From positions 8,779,702-8,843,701 of the forward strand of contig JAGTTD010000019.1 of assembly GCA_018398585.1 (NCBI GenBank): a stretch of 64,000 nucleotides of DNA, in the 5' to 3' direction. Source of the stretch: Simmondsia chinensis (taxonomy: Eukaryota > Streptophyta > Magnoliopsida > Caryophyllales > Simmondsiaceae). Below are positions 21,441 through 33,214 of the stretch, one piece after another. The first letter of the stretch is position 1. Each line of letters starts with the position of its first letter. The notes beneath the pieces were generated by a model. The model did not search any database. It was not told where the DNA came from and worked only from the letters and a program-made list of their open reading frames with translations. The position numbers and the translations under genes were made by a program.

Positions 21441-22964
21441 TGATGTGCATTACATTTACATATTTTATTATTCATTCCCGTAATATATTTGGCTTTTACA
21501 TGTGTGTTTTTGTTATAATCTAGGTACATTTTGACTTAGAGTGCAACAGAACAAAATAAGGTTGAAAAGTGGAAAATTCAAGCGTAATCGAGGCATAATT
21601 GAAGACTACTTTGAAAAACCCAACCACATGTACGAAATAAGTACCCATTGGGTCAACATTCTGTCAAAAATAGTCTTTTCTTGGGTGCGTGGACCGATTG
21701 ACCATGTATTTTGGCAATTGGTCAAGCTTAAAACGAGTAAAAGGTTAAAAGAAGAGTATTTATGACCCAATAATTTGCTAATTTACTTATGAAACCACTT
21801 GGGTCACGTATATCACTTCGAGAACTTTGATTTGGTATATAATTTGGCCTATAAATCTTTACGGATAAAAAGTTACGCCCGTTTTAAGTTAACTGCACAA
21901 GCTGTGAAAACTGTAGCCGATCAATCGACCGATTTTTCTGATCGATCGGGGAGGGCACGGGACGTACCCTGAGGACGCCCCACTTATAAATTGGGGGGGG
22001 GGGGGGGGGGGGGACCTAATTTCACATATTTTGCCACGCCTCCTCTCCTCCACTCCTTCCCGAAGACGCTACGAGATTTGAGGGAATCTCAAACGCCGAA
22101 GCGCAGGTGGTCGGAATACTGGGGAATCAAAGCAAGGATCAACATCAACATCAATTGAGGGAGTCTTCAAATCCTTAGTTTTATCATTATTGTTTTCTTT
22201 CTTGGATTTAAATGATGTGTAAAACTCCTATGGAGGAGTAGACTTGTAGTTTAGAGATGAAGGACGGGTAGCCGCACGTATCCTAGATTTATATTATATT
22301 TTTGACGATTGGTTTAGTTATGTTATATTCGCAACCCTGTGGGGAGTTGTTCATGATTGTTAGACATTTTTGTATGTGTGCTTGTCGCCATGACTAGATC
22401 TCTAACTTTTCAGTGATTAGTCTTGTATTTGTAGCTTAGACCATAACATAACAGGATTTAATGTGTGGTCAGGGTTGAGGTTGTACCCAACCTTGAACCC
22501 AATCTTTTATATAAATTAATATTAAATTAGGAGTAACAAAGGAATTAAGTAGTGCTTATAAGATAACATATGCTACACTTAGGGTGCTAATATAGGTTAT
22601 GTCATTAGACTAGTTCATTACCCTAAGCCCTAATTTATATATTAATTCAGGCTTAGAGCTTGTAGCCTAAATCCTTCGAATTATCGTCCTAAGTAAAATA
22701 TAATGACGGGATACGTGCAAAGCTACCCTAAATTCACTCCCTAAACCAAACTCAGTTGGATTGACACCTTTACTTTATATTCAGTTTTATTAATTTAGCT
22801 AACAATTTATTCAAACAATAAAACCCCAATTTCAGCCGCTCATTAATAACTAAATCTAACTTAACTTCGATTCCCAGTAGATATAACCCGTATACCTAAT
22901 TTAACTATGAAGATCTCGTACGCTTGAGAGTACACGATTTTAAAACACTCCTTTAAAACACATC
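21441..22964 (+). repeat. 5' LTR of the Athila-type element (1524 bp)
   Basis: It starts TGATGTGCATTAC and ends AAAACACATCA. It matches 27369-28870 and, in reverse, 33474-34990. A TATAAATT at 21985-21992 is followed directly by a 21-G run (21993-22013); the other two copies have only short G runs there. Near 21918-21955 lies a palindromic patch of GATCGATCGG words. Confidence 0.92.
21985..22013 (+). promoter_or_regulatory. LTR TATA box followed by a 21-G homopolymer
   Basis: TATAAATT is the best core promoter in this LTR. In the sister LTRs (27894-27912 and, inverted, near 34432-34452) the same place reads a short G run of four or five, so the tract has expanded in this copy or been extended in assembly. 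Confidence 0.55.
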
Positions 22965-22971
22965 AAGTTTT

Positions 22972-22989
22972 TGGCGCCATTGCCGGGGA
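22972..22989 (+). promoter_or_regulatory. primer binding site, tRNA-Asp type
   Basis: TGGCGCCATTGCCGGGGA lies seven bases after the 5' LTR. It differs by one base from the Athila/Tat consensus primer site (…GCCGTTGCC…). Confidence 0.88.
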
Positions 22990-23470
22990 ATCGGTAGGCT
23001 AAGTTGATTAGAAATTAACGAGTTATTTTCTATTTTTTATTTTTATTTCTATTTTCCTTGTTTTCAAAAAAAAAAAAAAAGAAAAGAAAAAAAAACAACT
23101 TCTTTTTTCATTAGATTTTTTTTTCTGTTTTATTTTTCTGTTTTATTTTTTTTATTTATATTTTATTTGTTATCAGAAAAAGGAAAAGAAAAGAATCAAC
23201 TTATTTTTTTTCATTAGATTTTTTTATATACAATCTTTATACAGCCTTTTAACACCCTCTTTTTTTTTTCAAATCTTGTATAAAATCTTTTAAAACCCTT
23301 TTCACCCGATTTCAAGTTTTTTTAATTTTCATTTTCTTTTTTTTGTTTTTAAAAAATTTACTTATTTTTGAATAGTTTATTTTTTTGTTTTATTTTTCTT
23401 TCTCATTTATTCTTATTTATTTAAATTTTTTTTTATTAAGGTTTATTTCACACCATGTATAATTGGGGAC
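22990..23470 (+). other. element leader, T-rich and non-coding
   Basis: Between the primer site and gag lies about 480 bp rich in 'tttattttttt' and A-runs (23057-23095). No ORF. It is the untranslated leader of the gypsy RNA. Confidence 0.6.
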
Positions 23471-23479
23471 TGCTTCATT

Positions 23480-24679
23480 CCCCAAAAGTATGTCACACCC
23501 GCCAGGGTTATGTTACCCGCTGTGGGTAATATTAACTTCGAGCTTAAGCCTGAGATCATCAACATGCTTCCCACTTTCTATGGGAAGCCGATTGAGAGTC
23601 CATATAAGCACCTTGATGCGTTTATAGAAATTTGTGAAACTTGCCATTATCAAGGTGTCTCAACTGATGCTGTTCGGCTACGTCTTTTTCCATTCTAATT
23701 AAAGGACGTAGCTAAAAGATAGTTTCAGTCTCTCCCGAGAGGTGAAATCACCACTTGTGCTGACCTCCAGCAAAAGTTCCTGATCAAGTTTTATCCTAAA
23801 GCCAGAACTATGGCCGTTAGACGTGCAATCAACAGCTTTGAACAAAAGGATCGGGAACAATTCCATGAGAGTTGGGACAGATTTAAGGAGCTCCTTAGAA
23901 GCTATCCCCACCACGGGTCACCTAAGTGGGCTCTTGTGCAGAATTTCTATGATGGTCTCACGGCTTCAAACAAGCAAATGGTTAATGCTTCATACGGGGG
24001 AGCATTTAACAAACAAGATGCAGACGAGGTGTGGACGCTATTTGAACGCCTCAGCGAACACTCTCTCTACCAAGCCTCTTCTGTGAGGGTGGTTAGAGGG
24101 GGCACACGCGGTGTCTACGAAGTAGCACCTACCGATGACATTAACCTTCAACTGGACGCCCTTAGCAAGAAGATGGATCAGCTTATGCACTTGCATGCGA
24201 ATCCTACTAATGTGTGCCCAGTCTATGCAGCTGAGTTATCAAGTGGTACTACTTCGTGTGTCATTTGTTTGGATGAGGACCATTCACTGCTTAATTGTTT
24301 ATTTGCGTCACAATTTCCCAAATATGTACAGGAACGGGTTCATACAGCTCAAGGATATTCGGGAAATAGTGACCCGTTATCCAACACCTATAATCCTGGG
24401 TGGTGTGATCATCCGAACTTCTCGTGGAAGCAAAATGCCAATCATAATCAACCCACGAGACAACAAGAACCCAGCTTTGCATGTAACGCGCACCCTCCCA
24501 TTCTGCAGGGAGGGCGCAAGTATGATACTCAACCTCACTCCAATTTTACCCATGATAACCCTCCTTCCCCACCTCTAGAATATACTTCGCAATTTCAAGA
24601 GTGTATACTCTACTTTATGGAGGACACCACACAACTAGTTCGGTCTCTCTCTCAGTCTATAGCTAGATTAGAAGACTAG
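23480..24679 (+). pseudogene. Athila-type gag
   Basis: The first ORF (23510-23698) opens with NINFELKPEIINMLPTFYG and YKHLDAFIEICET, the N-terminal signature of Athila Gag. After stops at 23696-23698 and 23720-23722 the frame from 23723 runs to 24679: FYPKARTMAVRRAINSFEQK, QFHESWDRFKELLRSYPHHG (Retrotrans_gag core), a long middle, and a zinc knuckle CVICLDEDHSLLNC (C-x2-C-x4-H-x4-C, complete) at about 24258-24299. The tail is Asn/Pro-rich. Apart from the early stops the protein is well preserved, so the copy is not very old. Confidence 0.88.
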
Positions 24680-25019
24680 ATAGGATAATTGGCCCAAGCA
24701 TTTCATAAGCAGGAGGAAGAGAGGTTACCCTCCTGACCTCTCACACTTCCAGCAGGGTCAACTAGCTCTAGCCCAAACTTGGCCCCTCACGAGCAAGTTC
24801 GGGTTGTGTTAGTGTATGGGGAGGAGAGCCTTCGAGATGTGGAGGTCGAGGTTGAGAAGGAGAGCACGGACCCATCTTCCACTGCTGACAGAGAGGACCC
24901 ACAAGGTAGGTTTGCTGGACCTACTGTCCCTTTTCCTTTGACCCTTAGAGGACCGAAGAAGAAGGATGACCAAAAGAGGATTGAGCTCATAGACTTGTTT
25001 AAGGACATGAAGATCAACT

Positions 25020-25868
25020 TACCGTAGATCAAAGCTATTAAGCACATCCCTATGTATGCCAAGTTCCTGAAGGAAATTTGCACCAAAAAGAAGCAAGCCC
25101 AAGCGCATATCCCGAAGAAGGTCTGGCCCACCGAGAAGGTGAGTAGCATTTTAGTGTCGGGCGCCCCACCCAAGTTTCGAGACCCTGGGGCATTTTACTG
25201 TTCCACGTGTCTTAGGAGAGTGTTATACTAGTATAGCCTTGCTAGATCTAGGAGCGAGTGTAAACCTCATCCCTTACTCGGTTTTTCGAGAATTGGGTAT
25301 AGGATACCTTAAGCCAACGAATGTTACACTTCAGTTGGCTGAAACGACAGAGCAGGTACCTCGTGGAGAAGTGGAAGATGTACTTGTCAAATTTGACAAG
25401 TATATCTTCCCTATTGATTCTCTCGTTTTAGTTATAGACCCTACTCCTAGGCAAAAGCACAGCGCTTCCATTATTTTAGGTCGACCATTCGACACTGTGA
25501 TTTACTGTAGGATGGGAGTGTTGGAGGTTTCTTTTGGAAACCTCAAGGGAAAATTGAAGGTCTCGAGCTTTGTTCAACACCCTGAGACTGAGGACGAGTT
25601 GGAATGCTATAGGGTTGATGATATTGACCCTTTGGTAGAGCCGGGTAAGCTCGATTCTACTAGAAATGATAATTGTAATAGTGTCCCTAGCTGTGTCCAT
25701 AGTTGTGCTTTATCACGTACACCTGGTAGGATAGAGATTTGTGACTCTGATGCTGGTAATGTTTCTCTCCTTGATAGTCACAGGTCTCGAAATGCTGTTG
25801 GGTTTGGGGATTGTCCCTACTGGATCAACTTGAGTTCTATGGCAGACATTGCCTCGGATTTTGGTTGA
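25020..25868 (+). pseudogene. Athila-type aspartic protease
   Basis: The stretch from about 25030 reads IPMYAKFLKEI and then, in a shifted frame, PPKFRDPGAFYC, both conserved just before the gypsy protease. From 25239 one 209-codon frame carries the catalytic LDLGASVNLIPYSVF (the D-L-G triad of this clade), the flap region QVPRGEVEDVLV and IILGRPF near the C-terminal side, all standard for retropepsins of Athila/Tat elements. The frame continues about 100 codons past the domain and ends at 25868. RT should follow in an autonomous element but does not. Confidence 0.88.
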
Positions 25869-27368
25869 TCTCGTGTTCTAAACTGCGTCCGGCTGAAGAC
25901 GTTAAACTTAGCGCTCTTGGGAGGAAACCCAACCTATCTTTAGTTTTGTTTTATTTTATTTTTTAGCACGAACTCTCTTTCAATTGCAGATCCGTTTGTT
26001 ATCTCTCCTATGATAACTTTGTTTCTCTTTTACTAAACACTTGTACGCTCTTTATTTCTAACACTACTAACAAGTCTGTTTAATATCCTGTCTTCTATGT
26101 CTTCGATTGCAACTTGCTACCCCTGTCTTTCTTCTTTGGATTTGCTCACCGGAATATGTCACACCTCAGGTCGCCTCTTTCCTTTCCTTGCTTGAATTTA
26201 TTTTTTTCGATTTGCATTGAGGACAATGCAAGGTTTGGGTTTGGGGATGGCAGATAAGAGAGAACTTCTGTTTGTCCTTTAAAGCTTTATTTTGCTTAAA
26301 TTAGCTACATTTTTGCATGAATAATTATAGAGTTGCTTGTGACTTTTATTGTAGACCCAAATTTGAGATGTATTATGATGATTAGTATGTTTATGTAATG
26401 AGAATATTGTTGGATCCTACTTTTGAAACCGTATTTTTGTCTTTTAACTTGTTAGAGAAATTATTATTTTTCACTCTTAATCTTGTGACATATCATACTG
26501 TTTAGGTTGAAATAGCGGTAATAACCTTAGGAATTGGAATCCACCATTCTACTTCTAGCAATTTGAAATCAATTTACTTTCTCCTTATCTTGAGTATTCC
26601 CCTTAAAAAAAGGAAAAAAAAGAGAAAAAAAGTGACTTGATGATTCTTGTAGCCCCTGTGTCTCGAGCAAGTAAGCCCGTAGGGGTATCTTAAAACCTGG
26701 TACCTTGAGCCAACTGGGTCCGGAGCTGCTGGTTGAAAGCTCGCTACAAAGGCCACAGGGAAAGCTTAAAAAGAATCAACCCTTTTGGTCGCTATAATAA
26801 GCTCAAATACCTAATAAAAAAAGAGGCGTGTGCTAATGGATTAGGCTATAAATTCTTTGGACTCGAGCCATTAGGTCCGTACGGGTCTTTGAGCCAATTG
26901 GATCGGGAGTTTCCTGCCGAAAACTCGCTACATGGGTCTGAGAGAGACACGTCTGACCATGGGGAAAAAAGAGAAAAAAGGGGGAAAAAAAGGGGGAAAA
27001 TAAAAGAAAAAAGAGAAATTTTCTAATTTCATGGTTGATTAGTGGTAAAAGGGTTAGGATAATTGATTCGTTTGTTTATTGTCTTTATTTCGCCTTAAAC
27101 TTGGAGGATTTAAAATAAGACGATGGGAAGAGAAGTTCTGAGTTCACTCACTAGTAATAAGACTTCAATAACTGGAACTTGAGTTAGGACCAGTACAATA
27201 ATAATGTGACATAAGGATTCTTTACTCTCAGGTACACCTTCAATTATGGTCGGATAATAATTTTGACAGATGATCCTTACTGTTATATGCCCAACTAAAT
27301 TTTTTCATCATTAATTAGTTTGAGCCGAATCTTGCATGAGGACAAGCAAGGAATGGGTTTGGGGATGT
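25869..27368 (+). other. non-coding 3' part of the Athila-type element with two polypurine-like tracts
   Basis: Just after the protease lies 'gcgctcttgggaggaaaccc', a conserved Athila landmark. A first tract 'gaggacaatgcaagg' plus 'tttgggtttggggatgg' is at 26218-26250. A second, 'gaggacaagcaagg' plus 'aatgggtttggggatgt', is at 27338-27368 directly before the 3' LTR and is the true PPT. Between them are two related segments (about 26660-26750 and 26865-26940, both with 'gagcca..tggg' and 'ctcgctaca') that form a degenerate duplication, and a G/A-rich stretch at 26957-27018. Confidence 0.7.
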
Positions 27369-28870
27369 TGATGTGCCTTATATTTACATATTTTATTATT
27401 CATTACCGCAATATATTTGGCTTTTACATGTGTTTTTTTTTTTTTTTTTTGTAATCTAGGTACATTTTGGCTTAGAGTGCAACGGAGCAAACAAAGGCTG
27501 AAAAGTGGAAGATTCAAGTGTAATCGAGGCATAATTGAAGACTATTTTGAGAAACCTGACCACGTGTACAAAATAAATACCCATTGGGTCAAGATTCGGT
27601 CAAAAATAGTCTTTCCTTGGGTGCGTGGATCGATTGACCATGCATTTTGGCAATCGGTCAAGCTTAAAACGAGCAAAAGGTTAAAACAAGGGTATTTGTG
27701 CCCAATAATTTACTAATCTACTTATGAAACCACTTTGGTCACGTAAATCTCTTCGAGAGATTCGATTTGGTATATAATTTGGTCCGTAAACTCTTACGGA
27801 TAAATAATTACGCCCGTTTTAAGTTAACTACGCAAGCTGTGAAAACTGTGGCTGATCGATTGATCGATTTTTCCGATCGGAGGGCACAGGACGTATAAAT
27901 TAAGAAGGGGAGACCTAATTTCACATATTTTTCCACGCCACTTCTCCTCCTCTCCTTCCCGAAGTCACTATGAGATCCAAGGGATTCTCAAACGCCGAAG
28001 CACAAGTGGTCGGAATACTGGGGAATCAAAGCAAGGATCAACGTCAACATCAATTGGGGGAGTCTTCAAATCCTTAATTTTATCATTATTGTTTTCTTTC
28101 ATGGATTTGAATGATGTGTAAACCTCCTATGGAGGAGTAGACTTGTAGTTTAGGGATGAAGGGTGGGTAGCCGCCTGTATCCAAGATTTATATTATACTT
28201 TTGACGATTAGTTGAGTTATGTTATATTCGCACCCCTGTGGGGAGCTGTTCATGATTGTTGGACATTTTCGTATATGTGCTTGTAGCCATGACTAAATCT
28301 TCAACTTTTCAGTGATTAGTCTTGTGCTTGTAGCCTAGACCATAACATAACAGGATTTCACATGTGGTCAGGGATGAGGTTGTACCCAACCTTGAACCCA
28401 ATCTTTTATATAAATTAATATTGAATTAGGAGTAACTAAAGAATTAGGTAGTGCTAATGAGATAACCTATGCTACACTTAGGGTGCTAAGATAGGTTGTG
28501 CCTTTAGACTAATTCATTACCCTAAGCCCTAATATATATATATATTAACCCAGGCTTAGAGCTTTTAGCCTAAGTCCTTCAAATTATCATCCTAAGTAAA
28601 ATATGATGACATGATACGTGTAAAGCTACCCTAAACTCACTCCCTAAACCAACCTCAATTGAATTGCCACCTTTACTCTATATTCAGTTTTATTAATTTT
28701 GCAAACAATTTATTCAAACAACAAAAACCCAAAAATTCAAATTGCTAGTTAATCGATAAGTCTAACTTAACACGATTCCCTATGGATACACACCGTATAC
28801 TCGACAAAGCTATGACGATCTTGTGCGCTTGCAAGTAGATGGTTTTAAACCACACTTTAAAATCACATCA
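27369..28870 (+). repeat. 3' LTR of the Athila-type element (1502 bp)
   Basis: It starts TGATGTGCCTTATATT and ends AAAATCACATCA. It aligns to the 5' LTR end to end. It is followed by AGTTT, the same five bases that follow the 5' LTR before its primer site, then by the 3' end of a minus-strand copia element. Confidence 0.92.
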
Positions 28871-28992
28871 AGTTTATGAAACCTCCACCTTGACTCAAAT
28901 TTAACACCGAAATAAAAGATACCTCCACCTTCTCCACTAACACCCCACAGCAGGGGTTAACAAAAAGAAATTGAGAGCCCAACCAAGTTTGA

Positions 28993-29330
28993 TCAATGCT
29001 CGAATTTCCTACCAGGTAGAACTTTAGTGAACATGCTTACTGGATTATCTTTAGTACCAATCTTCTTCAATTCCACCTTGCGCTCATCTATCAGAGCTCG
29101 AATAAAATGATGCTTGACATCAATGTGCTTCGTCCTGTCATGATGCATCATCTGATCCTTAGTTAGGTGAATTGCAGATTGGCTATCACAGTAGACCCTA
29201 ACTATGCCTTGATCAACACTGAGTTCACCGATCAAACCTCTCAACCAAACGGCTTCCTTGAACGCTTATGTCACTGCCATATATTCGGCTTCTGGAGTTG
29301 ACTGTGCGGTAACTGACTGTAGACATGCGC
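28993..29330 (-). pseudogene. copia RNase H
   Basis: Two ORFs (29244-28993 and the end of 30021-29266) carry the domain: STPEAEYMAVT (Glu), then after one in-frame stop LIGELSVDQGIVRVYCDSQSAIHL (Asp), HDRTKHIDVKHHFIR and the C-terminal KIGTKDNPVSMFTKVLP. All copia RNase H motifs are there; a single stop near 29264 separates them. Confidence 0.87.
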
Positions 29331-30620
29331 TCCAACTGATAGCGCTGTCACCTAAATAGAACACATAACCAGAAGTAGATTTCCTCTTATCAAGGTCTCC
29401 ACCATAGTCTGAGTCAATATACCCAACTAAACAGCATTTACTCCTTCCAAACTCCAAACAAACATCAGAAGTGGCATGTAAGTACCTGAGAATCCATTTA
29501 ACAGCGTGCCAATGCTCCTTTCCTGGATTCGCTATGTATCTACTCACTTTGCTAACAGTATAAGCAATATCTGGACGAGTACATACCATAGCATACATAA
29601 TACTACCAACTGCACTAGAGTAAGGGACTTGTGACATGTACCTGACATCCTCCTTTGTCTGAAGCGAATCCAATGTTGAAAGCCTGAAATGAGCTGCCAA
29701 CGGAGTGCTAACAGGCTTAGCATCCTTCATATGAAACTGATCCAAAACCTTCTCAATATACTTCTCCTGAGACAAGTACAACTTTCCTGCTTTTCGGTCC
29801 CTACTGATTTCCATACCGAGTATCTTCTTGGCTGCTCCCAAATCCTTCATCTCGAACTCGCTTTTCAACATTGTTTTCAAGCTATTAACATCAGTCATGT
29901 CCTTAGTTGCAATCAATATATTGTTAATATATAACAGAAGATAAATGAATGAACCTGAGTCTATCTTCCTGAAGTACACACAACTGTCATATTTACTCTT
30001 GAAGAATCCATTACTAGTCATAAACTAATCAAACCTTTTGTACCACTACCTAGGTGACTGCCTCAAACCATATAGAGATCTTTTCGACAAACAAACATTA
30101 TCTTCCTTACCCTCAACAATGAAGCCTTCAGGTTGATGCATGTAAATACTCTCCTCTAGCTCACCATGCAAAAATGCAGTTTTCACATTTAACTGCTCAC
30201 GCTCTAAATCATGCATAGTGACTATAGCAAGTATCGCTCGTATGGAACTATGTCTAACAATAGGTGAGAAAATATCATGAAAATCAACACCGTGTACCTA
30301 ATTATAGCCTTTAAATACTAATCGAGCCTTGCACCTTACATCTTCTGCTCCAGGAATGCCTTCTTTTCATTTGAAGATCCATTTGCATCCTATAACTCTC
30401 TTTCTTGTTTGAGGCTTGAGTAGATGCCAAGTCCGGTTCTTCTGTAATGACTCCATTTCTTCATGCATGGCTTTTAGCCACTTCTCTGAGTCAGATCTAG
30501 ATACAGCCCCTAAATATATAGATGGTTCAGAATATTCCACTGTCTCAGTTGTAGTAAAGGCGTAGGCTTTCATGTCCTTATAACCATATCTCTGTGGCGG
30601 CCTAATTTGTCTTTTCTGCC
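29330..30620 (-). pseudogene. copia reverse transcriptase with both active-site Asp replaced
   Basis: The RT_2 domain starts about 30573 (KWLKAMHEEMESLQKNRTWHL, then KRVIGCKWIF) and runs through several stops to 30021, where a 251-codon ORF carries the rest. At about 29932-29921 the catalytic box reads YINNIL where YVDDML is expected: both Asp codons are AAT, one G-to-A change each. Downstream GVGSIMYAM-like (AVGSIMYAM), CTRPDIAYTV and GKEHWHAVKWILRYL are normal. The polymerase is certainly dead. Confidence 0.88.
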
Positions 30621-31990
30621 TTCCACCAGCAATAGTATATTTTTCGGCCTGCTGACCTATTTCTATTTCATCATTCTCGTCAGAAACCTGTACTGGAGGT
30701 GCCTGTATATTCTCAATCTAAACTACCTGCTGCTGATCTGAACTATCTGACTATATCTGACTCTCATCAGGCTTCTGTGCTTGACCCGAATCACAAACTA
30801 AGGAGGGCGTCTGTAGTGGATTTAGTAGCGCAGACTCATCAAATGTAACATCCCTACTAGTCAAAAATTTATGAGATTTTGGAGCCCATAAACGAAATCC
30901 CTTCACACTTGACGTATAACCAAGACAGATACACTTCTTGACTCTAGGCTCTAGCTTCCCATCATTCACATAAGCATAAGCAGGATAACCAAAAATTCTT
31001 AAATGAGAGTAATCAGCAAGGGATCCAGACCTTACCTCTTCTGGAGTCTCCAATTGAAGCGATGAATGTGGTGATCGATTCACTTAGTAACATGTCATGT
31101 TAACTGCCTCTGCCCACCATTCTCTCCCTAAGCCTTCATTGGATAGCATACATCGAGCCTTCTCTAGTAACGTCCTATTCGGCCTTTCTGCCGCTCTGCT
31201 CTGTTGAGGTCGACCTGTACAAGTCCTGTATCTGACAATGCCTTGATTCTCACAAAATTTGATGAAATCACCCTCAACAAATTCAAGACCATTATCATTC
31301 ATCAATCTCTTTATCTGCTTCCCTGTCTGTTTTTCAAGCAGCGCGTTCCACTTCTTGAAGACGTCATAAACTTCATTTTTCTGCTTAAGAAAATAGACCC
31401 AAACTTTTATTGAATAATCATCAGTGAACGTTAGAAGATACCTGGAACCTCCTTTGGAAGCAACTCTGGATGGTCCTCACAAGTCTAAATGAACATAATC
31501 TAGCGTTCCTTTAGTCTGATACACTGCCTGCTTGAAGCTAATTTTCTTCTGCTACTCATAGATGCAATGCTCACAGAACCGCATCAGCCCTATAGACTGA
31601 CCACACAATAAACCCCCCCTCTTACTCAGCTCTGTCAGACCCTTATCACCCATATGACCCAATCTCATGTGCCACATCTTAGTAATATCTGATTCTGACA
31701 TACATGTAGAAACGACCACTGACCCTGTCATAGTAGAACTTACAAGCTCATACAAGGTTCCTACCCTCTACCTTCATCACAATCAACGCACCCTTACTGA
31801 CCCTCATAGCCCCACCTTTAGCTGTGTACTTGTACCCATGTGACTCAAGGATACCTAAAACGATAAGGTTCTTTTTCAAATCTGGGACGTGTAGCACATC
31901 GCTAAGTGTCTTGATAGTACCATCGAACATCTTAACTCTAATTGTTCCTATACCCATAACCATACAAGCGGCATCATTGCCCATCAAGAC
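30620..31990 (-). pseudogene. copia integrase with GAG-pre-integrase domain
   Basis: GAG-pre: [21 protein letters not shown] and FCEHCIYE at 31670-31552. The DDE core is in pieces: the 31305-31084 ORF has NDNGLEFVEGDF (Asp) and RAAERPNRTLLEKAR (Glu), with TGRPQQSR in place of the usual TPQQNG. The post-core block LRIFGYPAYAYVNDGKL and KKCICLGYTSSVKGFRLW is at about 31010-30880. At least four stops interrupt the domain. Confidence 0.85.
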
Positions 31991-32960
31991 TACTCCACCC
32001 TGAATTGACTTGTATGTGGTGAACTAGTCTCTATTAGGACAAACGTGATAAGAACAACCTGAATCCATGATCCACTTATCTTTGGATCTGGCCTGGGATT
32101 CGGTTACTAAAAGAACATCAGCATCACCCTCATCTTCAACCACATTGACCTCAGCAGACTTATCACCTCTATTATAGTCATTCCTGTTATCTTCTTTCTA
32201 CTTATTCTTAAGCTTATAACAATTTTTCTTTATGTGTCCTTTCTTGTGGCAAAAATTACATGGCAGGTTCTTATTTCTAGACTTAGACCTTGACTTCTTT
32301 CCACCATCAGACCCTCCATTCTCAATTCTACCTCTAACAAACAAACCATTACCAGAGTCATTCACAGAGTCAGATAATTCTTTATTTACTCGTTCTTTAC
32401 TCACTAGGTTCCTCTTAACTTCATCAATTGTGATAGTTGACCTACCACCATATATCATGCTTTCTACAAAGCTTTTATATGAATTAGTGAGTGAACACAA
32501 TAACAACATGGTCTGATCTTCATCTTCAGGGGTATCATCCAAATTTTTTTACTCTTGAATTATCGAGTTAAATTCATTAATATTGCTCTTAAGAGATGTA
32601 CCTTTCGACAAACGAGATGTGAATAACCGGCGCTTGACTGTGAGTTTATTGGAGACCGATTTGAAGTAGAACATCTCTTGCAACTTCTCCCACAACTCCT
32701 TAGCAATTTTTACCTCCAAGACTTCTGTTAGAACATCATCTATAAGACACATCTGAATAGCTGTAAGTGCCTTCTCATCTAACTCCTCCCATTAAGCTTC
32801 GGATAAACTCTCCAGTTTCTTTTCTTTTCCATCCAGTGCTTTCTTCAAGCCATTCTGTGTTAGGAGACCTTTATCGCGGACTTGCTACAAACTGAAACTC
32901 CCTTAACCACCAAACTTCTCTACTTCAGATATCGCCGATGTCATAGTATCAAAACGAACA
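31748..32960 (-). pseudogene. copia gag and protease
   Basis: Gag begins near 32945 just inside the primer site and is read through several stops: LWEKLQEMFYFKSVSNKL (UBN2 domain), LLCSLTNSYKSFVESMIYG, a basic Ser/Lys/Arg stretch, and a complete zinc knuckle CNFCHKKGHIKKNC (32263-32222). The protease follows with WIMDSGCSYHV (about 32076-32044) in which the catalytic DSG is intact, and then LSDVLHVPDLKKNLIVLG. Broken by stops near 32572, 32543 and 32199. Confidence 0.87.
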
Positions 32961-32964
32961 ACAA

Positions 32965-32981
32965 GGGTTTTGATACCAATT
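32965..32981 (-). promoter_or_regulatory. copia primer binding site
   Basis: On the minus strand TTGGTATCAAAACCC follows the LTR end. TGGTATCA matches the 3' end complement of initiator tRNA-Met; the remainder has drifted. Confidence 0.82.
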
Positions 32982-33175
32982 TGTGCGGAAATATAGAATC
33001 CCAAGTACTTAACTCAAATCAAATACTAAGACCAAACGAGAAGTAATACGGATAAAAGAGGACAAAAACAAGAACACAATAATTTACGTGGAAACCCCTC
33101 TTCAATCGGGAGGGAAAAAAACCACGGGTAGAGATGGAGACTTTTATTGATTTGAGAATAGAAGAATTACAATTC

Positions 33176-33214
<39 letters not shown>

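Larger units (their letters stand above)
21441..28870 (+). mobile_element. Ty3/gypsy Athila/Tat-type element with gag and protease only (7.4 kb)
   Basis: LTRs of about 1.5 kb (21441-22964 and 27369-28870) enclose 4.4 kb. The primer site TGGCGCCATTGCCGGGGA is the tRNA-Asp type used by Athila/Tat gypsy elements. The internal region holds gag and an aspartic protease, then 1.5 kb of non-coding sequence up to the polypurine tract. There is no RT, RNase H or integrase, so it is non-autonomous (gag-pro only), comparable to described 'TR-GAG' type derivatives. The left 5-bp flank GTTTC does not recur after 28870. Confidence 0.87.
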
